The position numbers and the translations under genes were made by a program. The notes below the pieces were generated by a model. The model had not been told where the DNA came from and made no database searches. It worked only from the letters and a program-made list of their open reading frames with translations. This document shows positions 1 to 11,306 of a DNA stretch of 64,000 bases, one piece after another (positions within the stretch are counted from its first letter, which is position 1; every line of letters begins with the position of its first letter). The stretch comes from Plasmodium brasilianum (lineage: Eukaryota > Apicomplexa > Aconoidasida > Haemosporida > Plasmodiidae): the NCBI RefSeq assembly GCF_023973825.1, contig NC_090122.1:1683630-1747629 (forward strand), written 5' to 3'.

Positions 1-2534
1 TGTATTGTTGACGTTTTGCATATATTTCTCTCTCCCTTAAATCGTTTAGATTAGAATATTCATTTTTTTCGTCATATTCATCAGAATAATTAGTGCAAAA
101 TATTTTCTCACTAATATTCTCATATTCGATACTTTCAATATGCTCAGATTTTAAGGAGTGTTTTTCCAGGTCGAAAAATCTTTTTTTCAGTGAAATGTTC
201 TCGCCTTCTCGTCGGTCTCTTTTTTCTCTATTCTTCTTCCCTCTTCCATTGTAGTTTTTTTTGTATCTTTTGTTGTTGTTTATGCTACTGTTGTCGTTGC
301 TGCTGACATCATGGCTGTTCTTTTTTATTCTTTTGTTACTCTTTATTTTGTCTAAAAATTTGCTATACTTTAAATTTAACAGTGAGAGAATAGACGTATC
401 TGAACCTTTGACATACAGAATAGACCCAGAATGCATAAATTCAGGTTTAACGACAATTGACATTCTTCCTCTCTTATTTGTATATTCATTAATACCAATG
501 ATATTCCATTTATAAAAGTTTCCACCTATTTCTACACACATGATATTTTTATTCCTTAATATTAATCTATAGCCTAAATAGTTACATGTATATATTAAAC
601 ATTCTTCATCTAAGGAACTAGACTGATATTTTATAGCATCTAAATATATATTTGATTCTGAAGGGTAATTATCCATAAATTTCATGTTTTTATTTTTGTC
701 GAATTCATACTCAGAATTTCCCAAATTTTTTTCATTAACGAAAGAAGTAAGTTCAAAACTTTTATCGTCCACGTTATGATATTTACTTTTGTACTTTGCT
801 CTTTCAATGCTTCCATTGACTGTGTAGCTATTCAAAGAAAGCAATTTTTCTTTTGATATTTGTTTAAAGGAAACTACACTATGTTTTTTTGATATATATC
901 CACTATCACGGTGTTCACTAATCCTTTCACATGAAAAGGTATTTTTATTTCTACTCAAATTTGGATATTTCCTCCATACACTGGTTTCTGTATTTTCTAT
1001 ACCTTTGTAAATATCGGAGCATTTAGAAGATCTAAAACTCCTTTTTTTTATTCTATAATTTTTGTTAAAAAAATATCTGAACTTTAAATCATTTCCCTTA
1101 TTATTATTTTTATACTTAAAGTTGGTTAATGTTGTGTAGTTGTATAAATTTGTTTCACATTTCTTTTTCTCATTAATGGTTAATTTGTTTTCGTTACTTT
1201 TACTTCTACAATTTTTATCATTATCTAAATTATAGGAATTGTCTATTTTATCAAAATCTTTATATAATCTATTACTTGTTTTAATACCTTGACCATTATC
1301 ATATTCAGTGTATCTCTGAAAATTTAATTCATTTCTAGTTTTGTTTATGTCATTATAAAATTTATTCGCATGATTATGATTATCCAAATAATGAAAGATA
1401 CCCTTTGAATGTTTCGAAGTAATATGTGGCATGTTCTTATTTCTAATAGCATCCATCTGAATAAATGGAACCACCGTATGACATAAGGTTATGCATTTTA
1501 AAAATTCATCTATGTAATAACCTCTCCAGTTATCAGAATTTAAATCAACATATATTCTTTTATCAGTAAAATCACATCGGGTTTTTATATGGTTTGTGTT
1601 GATATGCGATCTAAAATTTTTTGGCTTTGAAAATTTTTGTTGCATTAAATAATTCTGATATTCTTTATTAAAAAAAAAGTAGGTTCCACTAGTGGATTCT
1701 TTCATATGCTTCACTTTTTCATTTATTTTTTCTTCAGTTTTCTTTTTACTCATTGAATTTTTTAATGGTACATACAAATTCTGTCTTTCTGTATAACTGG
1801 AGCAACTTCTGACACTCTCATTGTCATTATGCATTTCGATGCTATCATAATTAGAGGATGAATATATATAAGATGAGCTGAAATTATCAGATAAAGAGGA
1901 ACATGTTGATGAAGACGAAGAATATGACGTCGATGAATTTTCTGATGATTTATATCTATTATAAAAACAACTACCATTTATATTTCCCGAATTTTTACCT
2001 TTATAATTTCTCGAAGAGTTTGATTTATAATTAAGATTATTTTTATCATGCTCATAGTCCATATTTTCCTTTATATAATTATCACTATTCATTTTGTCAT
2101 ATATATTTTCCATGATGTAATCCGAAGAATCCTCGTCCTTTTCCATAAGTTGTACACTATCACTATCATAACCACTACTACAGCTGTTATTGAGTTTGTT
2201 GTTGTATCTGTTACTATTATTGTTATTAATATTCCTATCACAATCACGGTGCGTTTGCACATTAGCACTAACATCATACTCTTCCGTAACAATCTCTTTT
2301 TCTTGAATTTCTTCGTGTATATTACTATTTCCTAGATGTAAATTATTGCCTGTATTTGTAGCAAAGCAATTTTTTTTTGCCTCGTTATCGTCTGCAGTTT
2401 TTTTGCTGTCGGCTCTATTTTTACACCAAGAACTTTTTTTATCATAACTGGATGATTTACTCTTCTTCTTCTTACTATAACTATTACAATTATTGTTATT
2501 GTTATTATTATTATTATTATTGGCGCTAATGTTA

Positions 2535-2615
<81 letters not shown>

Positions 2616-4966
2616 TTTTTTTTTTTTTTTCTATTTGCATATTTGTTGCCGTATGTCCTTCCACCTATAGAACACATGTTGAAGAACATTTCATTATTTG
2701 TTAAAGTGCCGGTTTTGTCTGTGAATATGAAATCAACATTTCCTAAATCACCATGCATATTCGAATTCAAGCATATCCCCCACCCGTATTCATCATCATC
2801 TACGGAAGATTTCTCATTAGATAAATTGGGTGTATTAATTCCTTTTTCTTTGTCTACTTTTTTGGTAAAGTCTCTTGCTCGCATTTCATTTTTCGTTTTA
2901 TATAAAAATGGGAAAACTTTCCGTAATATTCCTTTTTCCTTTTTTTGCATATTTTTGCTATTTAAAATAATTCCCTTATTATAACTATTACTGATATTAA
3001 TAATACTATTATTATTGTTACTGTCGTTGTTGTTGTTTCTGACGCTATTATTGTTACTACTTTTATTGTGTCTGCTATCATTGATGTTGATGCTGTTTTT
3101 GAAACTACTGCTATTCTTTTTATTTATGGCATGCTCCATTTTAGTAGTCACACATCCTTTATCTTTCTCCCTTATGGTACGACGACACTTATCATTTGCA
3201 TTTTCTTTTCCCTTCAATTCATGAGAATATGAATGATTCTTTATATATTTTTTATATAGAAAGCTATTCTGTGGTAAATGTGTATCAAAGTTCATATGTT
3301 CATCTTTTTTGAAGAAGAAAATTTTTAATTTTTCTAAAAAGGAGCCAGTCTTTCTATATTTTTTATGTATAGTATCGCTTAGTGCCATTGAACTCCTATT
3401 ATTGACAGTGTTTGACTGAGATTTCGAGTTGTTCATTAAACTATTTGTGTTATAAAAATAATTTTTAATTTTACTTAGTTTATGAAATGTACTTATAAAA
3501 CTTTTTCTATTAACAGAATTTGATTCATTATTCGTATAGGAATATCTTTTTTTGCTGAAATTTCTTTTACTAAAATGATTCATAAAAAAAGTATAATTTC
3601 TAAAATCCTTACATGACTTGTTCATTTTTAAATCAATGACTTGTTCATTTTCATCAATGGCAGAAGGATCAGATGATTCGTTTTCAAATGTACTAATACG
3701 GTTATCATTTTCTATTATAATACTTTGAAATATAGAAATAAGATCAACAGTAATTAGAATACTAATTGGGATAGTATTTGAATATAACAAAATGTATTTA
3801 ATTATCGATTCAAATAAGTTATCTTTTGTAGTAATTAACATAAAATGAGTTCCACTTTTAAATTTGTCATCTTCTGTCCATTTACATAACACGGATATGA
3901 AAACACAAATTAATGTAAAAAAGATGGTAATAATTGTATACATATTCAATTCTTTATTAACATAACCAAATTTATAGGTATTTCTTAACATATTTTTCAT
4001 GATTTTCGTATCTGTTCCTGTATATATAATAACTCCAAAAATATGATCTGTATTTTTTATATAGGATCCTTTAAAAACAACGTTATTAATTGATAAAGAG
4101 GTAGCACGTGGATATGCATCTAATTTTAAGGATCCATTAAATGATTCCATATTACTATTTGGTTTTTCACAGATAATTCTCCCTTTAATATTACAGATAC
4201 CATGCATAGATGTTTCATTTCTTGTTTCATTAACACAGCATTTCTTGTTTAAATTTGTCTCTCCATTTATTAAGGAAGTTTCTACATATACTAATCCTTC
4301 ATTATTATTACAACTTAGCAAAAGAATATCAGCAGGTACTTGTTCGTTTTCAATTAAACGAATAATACTACCAACTGTTAGGTCCATCCATTTAACTGCT
4401 TTTAATTGAGAATTAGATACATCTACAACATGACACAACCTATTATTCATTTGAGAGTCTATATTTGATCTTCTAGAATCTTCGTAGATATTTTTCATAA
4501 TAGATACAAATATAAAAAAAAACAGTAAATATATAGACTTATGTTTAGAATAATACAAATAATTACTAATGTTATGAAAAGCTGGTATAAATTCTAATAA
4601 CGATATAAGTAAAAACCATATATTTGGTAAACGTAAAAACTGTTCATATAAACTCTTAAAAATAAAAGAATAAGTACTATATCTACTGGAAGATATCTTA
4701 TTTGTTGGAAAACTAATTAATTCTTCTGTATCTGTTGGATTAATTTCTATTTTTCTGAAATCCCATAACGGTTGATTATTTGTGTCTTTGTATAATTTTT
4801 GCTTCTTTTCCATCCATGCTGCTTCTGCTGTTGTGAAATCATTTTGCTGCTTATTTTCATTGAAATTCTGATTCTTCATACTTATATTATTAGTGAGCAT
4901 TTTCTCAGAATATTTTACCTTATAACGATTATTTGATTTATCGTGACTCTTTCTTTTTTCCAGCAT
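1..4966 (-). CDS. GCalpha: Guanylyl cyclase alpha, P4-ATPase-like N-terminal part (3' end outside window)
   Basis: The frame is open without a break from the ATG at 4966 to the window edge, giving at least 1,655 residues; an in-frame stop lies just upstream of this ATG. Visible P4-ATPase (lipid flippase) features are paired hydrophobic segments near residues 105-145, an actuator motif NGET near 228 (usually DGET), further membrane segments near 345-410, the phosphorylation motif DKTGTLT with Asp-750, an R-x-RMS motif near 1485 and the ATP-binding motif KGSD at 1520. Long Asn-rich insertions separate M4 from DKTG (about 320 residues) and DKTG from the nucleotide-binding domain (about 700 residues). 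In apicomplexans, GCalpha fuses such an ATPase to C-terminal cyclase domains and makes cGMP for protein kinase G. The cyclase domains would lie beyond position 1. I prefer GCalpha over a plain flippase because of the insertions and the divergent PPM2 neighbour, which matches recalled synteny. P4-ATPase identity is near certain; the GCalpha assignment is an inference. Confidence 0.85.
2490..2630 (-). repeat. Asn-codon (AAT/AAC) tract inside GCalpha
   Basis: On the plus strand this reads as ATT/GTT triplets. On the coding strand it is a poly-asparagine run near residues 780-825, inside the large insertion of the nucleotide-binding domain. It makes spurious poly-Leu and poly-Ile frames in the other readings. 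Confidence 0.85.
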
Positions 4967-5262
4967 TTTTTCTAGCAATTTTTTTTTAGCATAATTAATT
5001 ACAAGTTATAACATTCACGTTCACATATCTTTTGATGTATCAGTGAGCATATATAGGCGCATTTTCTCTTTTTACAACTTAAAAAAGTGAAAGTAGAAGG
5101 GAATAGGCACGTTGTAAGCATGTCGCATGCATATGTATACACGCATATATATATACATGCACTTATATATGTTTATATTTATTTGTTCTAATTGAATTCA
5201 CTTAAGAATGTTTTAAAAAAAGAAACGCAGGAGAGATATGACAGAAAAAAATAAAAAACATA

Positions 5263-5301
<39 letters not shown>

Positions 5302-8300
5302 CAAATTACGTACATATATATTACATGCACATACATTACGTGCATATACATTACATTAATATATGTGTAACCCTATTCTAAGGTAGAAACGTGTTACACA
5401 TTTCTTAATATCACAGTTAAAAAAGTCGTTCTTCCATATAAATGGTACTTAAAAAATATTAGCTGCAAATGGCATAGTAATAATTCATATTAGTTTTTAC
5501 GAAAATAGAAGAATAAAACTAATATAATACTGTATTTTGTTTTGAGTATAAACAAATATGAACATACGCGAAGAATATACAAAGGTGTATGCCAAGTGCG
5601 TATGAAGTTTGTGCGATATTTATGAGAATATTAAGCAAGTTTTATGAAGAGTTTACCAAAGTTTAACCGACATTTAAGCGAAGGGTATACTTCTGTTAGG
5701 GTAAAATATTTTAAAAAACATTTTTAATAGAGGAAATTTCAAGTAAAAATAAGATATATTACTTAAATATTTATATACTTAAATGTGTAAAAAATAGAAC
5801 ATAGTTTGGACATACTAAGAAGGATATATATAAAAAAAAAAAAATAATAAAAGATAAGAAATATAAGGTGAAAAGGGGAATACATTAGAAAAATTTAAGT
5901 AAATACGTAAATTTTTTTGCAAGTATACAAATGATATTTCTTCGAAATATGATTAAAAATATTTCTGCTATTAAATGAATTGAGAATGAAACAGACAAAT
6001 AAATAAACATATATATATGTAATGTATATGTATAAATTTTATTATTTTTTAATATTATATTTTTTTTTTTTACATTTTTTTTTTTCATTTTTTTATTTAA
6101 ATTTTTTTTTATTCTATTTAATTTTGTTGCAATTTGAATGTTATGTAATGCATCAAAGGAACATATGAAAAAATGTACTGGAAATTTTTGATATATTGCC
6201 ATCTTAACTACAATTCATAAATATACATTTATATTTATGTATATGTGTATGTATGTAAAAATTTTATATCCATTAACCAAGAGAGTAGAGCAATTACAAA
6301 CTTAATACAACAATAATATGAATTGCACATATATGTATGTACATAATTATATGTGTATACATGCAAATGTGTACATTTAGTAGGTGTTAATATGATCAAG
6401 AAATAAGTGTTTTCCAGAAATATATTTTCTTTAACAAATTGTAAAGTGTAATAAGAAAAAATTTAAGTGCATTTCTGCTGTCATTAAATATTTCATTTCA
6501 AATATTTTAAGCTATATATGACACTGAAAATGTGGCGTAGTGAATACCTAATTTTTCTAAACATATTTACAAAATAACTTCGCTTTTTTCAAAATTACAA
6601 AAAGGAGAAAAAGATAGAAAAAAAAAAAAAAATATTTATATTATCGGCTAGATCATTAAAGAATGTAATATTTATATTGCGAATATTGGGGCTTTCGGCT
6701 TATGTGTTTGCCAGGTGAAGTTTTCATAAATAATTATATTTTTTGTTTATATACGAACTGAAAAATTGTTCATTTTTTTCTTAAAATTAATAACTTAAGG
6801 ATTAACATAGAATTTGTTTCAAAGACCAAAAGGAACCCTTATAAAGATAAAATATTACAGTTTTCCTTTTCATGCTCACATACATATTTTCCTCATTAAT
6901 ATGCGCCGTCGTACGTACATATGTGAGGGACTAATGTAACTTGGAATGGGAAAAAAAAAAAAAAAGAAGTACCGCTAACAGATTAAACAACTTATAAATA
7001 ATCAATAATATAGTTGAGATAATTTTGTACTGTGTTTAACATATGATTTAATTGCTGGTTTATCCGCTTAATTAATTATTGATTTAGGGTTTAACCTAAC
7101 TATTCATAGAATATATATAATTCTATTTTTAAAAAGTGGTAGCAACTAATTAACATACACAAATGGGAGTTAAGCATCGTTAACATAAATGAATGACTAC
7201 ATATATAAATATGTACATATGTCTATATGTCTATATAATAATATATACTAGCGTATCATGGAAACGTATTAACGCGAAAAGGATATTTTTTTTTTTTTTT
7301 GGAGGGTGGGACTATTTCTTTTTATATTTTTCTCGGCCTTTTATCTGATTAAAAATATCTAATTTTGGCTTGTACTTATTTAAATTTTTTTTTTTTAATT
7401 TTATTTATTTATATGCAATATGTTGTTAATACTGTTTACGATAGAAAGTGATAGATTTTAATTATTTTATTACCATATTATACGTAACTAAGGAGATTAC
7501 AAAAACAGATAAAACAATTAATTAACGATATATATATTTTTGAATATATCTACATTTTTCTTTTGAAATATAGTAATAACTAAAAATATGAAAGATAAAA
7601 AAATGGGGAAACAATTATTAGAGTTTCATTATACTAAAGATCTATCCTTATAAAAAAAAGTAACTATATAGTATTAAGATAAATAAGTTTCATATCATTA
7701 AAACAAACAAAATTTTAGAATAATTCATTATATATGTCTTAATTAACTTTTAACTTAACAATATGAGAAAGCATTTGCTTGTAAATTATATCTTAAGAAA
7801 TATTTTTTAAATTGAGAGACAGCAATTTTACGTACAATCGTATGTATGTGTATATATAGATATAGGAAGATGATTCAGTACAAATAAAAATACTCATGTA
7901 ATACACATATAAGCAAATTACTGACTATAGTGTTTTTCCTTCCATTTCAATATTTATTTGTTCATTTTTGCCTACTACTATGGTAGAAAGAAGCGTAGTG
8001 TACTTTTTCTTACTCCACAAATATAACGAAAAAAAAAGAAAAGAAAAAATATATACATACACGTATATGTACAATGCATTCTAAGTTATTCTTCTATTAT
8101 GAACTGTAAATCATAAAATGAAATTATATTTACGTAAACATATTTTAAGATTGTCGTTTTCCGCTTTTGCAAGTGTGGAATGCATAAAAAAAAAGAGACA
8201 AAACTTAGATTAATTATAATATAAAACAAATAAGAATAAATAAAGCATTTTACGGAATATTTGTTATACCAGTTTTTTTGGGGATGTACATATATATATA

Positions 8301-11300
8301 TATAACGACAACACGTCATATGAATTTGGTTCTTTTAAATATTACGTATTTGTAATAATATAAAAGAAGATAATAAAAAAACTTTGTAATCTTTTTATTT
8401 TTTATTTATAAAGGAGGTGAAGGAAACAGATAAATATCAATTTTTTTGTGTATTTTAATACATAAAATATTAAAAACTCAAGTGTATTCAAATAGAAAAT
8501 ATAACTAAATTTTGAATATATATAGAGTGAAAATTTATAAAATTTCCATCCGTTCTTTTCACATATTGTTGTACTATTAAAAAGAAATTGTCCTTATGTC
8601 AAATGTAAAAAAAAAATATAAAAAGATATGAAAAAAAGAATGAAAGAAAGAAAAAAAGAATGAAAGAAAGAAAAAACGAATGAAAGAAAGAAAAAAAGAA
8701 TGAAAGAAAGAAAAAACGAATGAAAGAAAGAAAAAAAGAATGAAAGAACTAAAGAAATGAAAAGAAAACATTTTTAAAAATCGTGTAAGCTTCTACAATG
8801 TAATTTTATACCCACAAATTAACATTAAATTCTTAATATGCAACTGAATCTTCGCTTAAACGAAGATAAAAAGAGGTACTTCAATTTTTCCTAATAATGC
8901 TTTTAATAATACCAATTGAAATTTATTAATCCTTACACATATTTATTAATTTATAATTGTAATATATAATTCGTAAGGGTAGAAGAAAACAAATTGTTAT
9001 TAATACTAAAAAGGTAAAAATATATGATTAAAAATTCACATTCACGGAAGTTCTCATACTTGTATTTATTTTGTAGAATATATATTAGTACAACAAATGT
9101 CCTATTTTTATATATTATATTTTTACAACAAAAATAAAAAATCTATGAAAGTTCATAAAAATAGCAAATTATTTTTTTCCCTGTTCACTTCAATACTTTA
9201 ATAAAAAACTGCATTTGAATGCTTTGTTATAGTATATATATGTAAATTTATATATATACATATCCCTTAAAAAAAAAAAAAAAGGGTTCCTAATAATTTT
9301 TGATTTAAAAAATTTGAGTGGAATTTTAACACATTTCACTTTTTTTTTTATTTTGATATATATTACATATGTATGTATATATATGTATATTATATGCATA
9401 CATACAAAAAGAAAAAAAAAAAAAAAAAACACATTCTTTATTCAAAAATATATACTTTTTTATAACTAAAATACTCAAATTTTATAATATATATATTTTG
9501 TGAAATTTTATGAATGAGTTATAACAAAAACATAACGAACATTCTATTTTAAGCACTACTTTTAAGAAACGTTTTAAATAAAATTTTATTGTATATTTTG
9601 ATATACACAGGATAAATCATTTGTGAAAAAAAAAAATATACAATGTATTTATAATCAAATGCTTTGTACATATATAAAATATCGTACCAATTTTAAGTTT
9701 TGAGAACCCCCATTTAAACATAATATAGCAATTAATGAATTTTATACGAGTTACTGTTTAAATATATGAAGTAATTTATATAATTTTTTTCTAATTAAAA
9801 TTGTACAAAAATATAAATTACATAATTTAGAAGCTTAAAAATAAAATTTTTTTCAATGAATATAGTTTTTATGTATTAAAATATTTAATGTGTTGTGTTA
9901 TGCATGTTTTACAATTAATTACATATATTTTATGTTATATTTAATTATTTTGAATGTTTTTGAACAATTAGAAAAATATATATATATATATAATACATAT
10001 TATACATATGTATACATATATATTTATAAAAAAGTAATACATATTAAAAAAGTATATTTATATACATTTATGTTCTTATTTTTTCATTAAAAATTTTTTT
10101 ACATTTCTTCTATTGGGACGTATAAGAGATCACATATACATGTAAAACAGTTTACTTTTTTTATTTTATTTTGTAATTTTTATTAATTCTCAATTTATAA
10201 TTAATTTTATTTCCTTTTTTTTTCAAGAAATATAAAATTTCCATAAAAATCAGAAATAACATTTCATTCTTCATACATTTAATATAGTACTCATTACAGA
10301 GTATAGTTTTTTTGACAAGAACAATAAATGTTACCAAGATATTTTTAGAGCTGTTAAGGAAAATCAGAAAAGTAAATAAGCTCAGTTATAATATTAATAA
10401 AGATATACATACATTTATTTATGCTTATATGTATATATATATATATATGTATGTATGCTCTTATGCATATGTCCCATAAGTGTAAAAAATTATAACATAC
10501 AGAATGAATAGGAAATATACGAATTGTTGAATGCTATATTAGTATTAATGTACAAGTTTATAAAATAAATTTGTAAAAATTATATTTCATATATTATATA
10601 TATGTATTGTTCCGTAAAAAAAATGTTTTATATGTATATATTAATGATTAAATTAATGGATAAATGTATGATATATTAAGATAATCATGATTTGTTAAAA
10701 TTTTTAAAATAAATATAAAGATATTACACTACAAAAAAGAGCTGATGCACGAAATTTAAAGAAAAACTAAAATTGTATTTTTTAATACAAAATTGAAAGC
10801 ATAGCATATGAATAAAATGAAAAAAATGAAAAAAATGAAAATAAATAATGATTATGCAAAGGTTTAACGAAGTATATTATAATAATATATATATATAATA
10901 TATGTATATGTAAATATTAAGTTTTAATAATAAATATTAATAAAATTTAAGTACATACATAATAAAGGAGGGTTATTAATAGAAATAAAATTAATTTGTT
11001 TAATTGGGACAAAAAATCAATTTAATAATACAGTAGGGCATTCATTGTATTATATTTAAAATATATAAGTATACACACACACATGAACACATGCATATAT
11101 ATACGTATACATAATTATATAGATATACAGTATTTATTTAAACATTCGGCATATATGTAAAACATAGATACATGAACGTGTACATGCATGTGTAACATAC
11201 CGTAGCTTATGTTTTAATATATATATAAAAGAATTGTTAACGTTAATACAAGATAAATAACTATTTTTTAATTTTTTTTTTTTTTATATATTGTTCATTT

Positions 11301-11306
11301 AAATAG
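4967..11306. promoter_or_regulatory. 6.3 kb divergent intergenic region between GCalpha and PPM2
   Basis: No reading frame here has protein-like composition. Those over 60 codons are poly-Phe, poly-Lys or TA-derived. The region must hold the promoters and 5' UTRs of both flanking genes. It contains (TA)n runs (for example 5260-5297 and 10431-10448), many poly(A)/poly(T) runs, and a 20-bp minisatellite at 8636-8750. I see no tRNA, rRNA or transposon. Promoter positions cannot be fixed from sequence alone. Confidence 0.6.
8636..8750. repeat. 20-bp purine minisatellite
   Basis: About 5.5 tandem copies of a 20-bp unit, TGAAAGAAAGAAAAAAAGAA, alternate with a variant carrying C in place of one A (AAAAAACGAA). 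The plus strand is nearly pure purine. It sits in the promoter region about 2.6 kb upstream of PPM2 and 3.7 kb upstream of GCalpha. Confidence 0.9.

Noticed and set aside
2048..2984. Poly-Leu/Ile frames on both strands
   Set aside because: They are shadows of poly-Asn codons in the GCalpha reading frame, which is open across the whole region.
8636..8750. Possible CRISPR-like array
   Set aside because: The units are directly adjacent with no spacers. It is a simple minisatellite in a eukaryotic genome.
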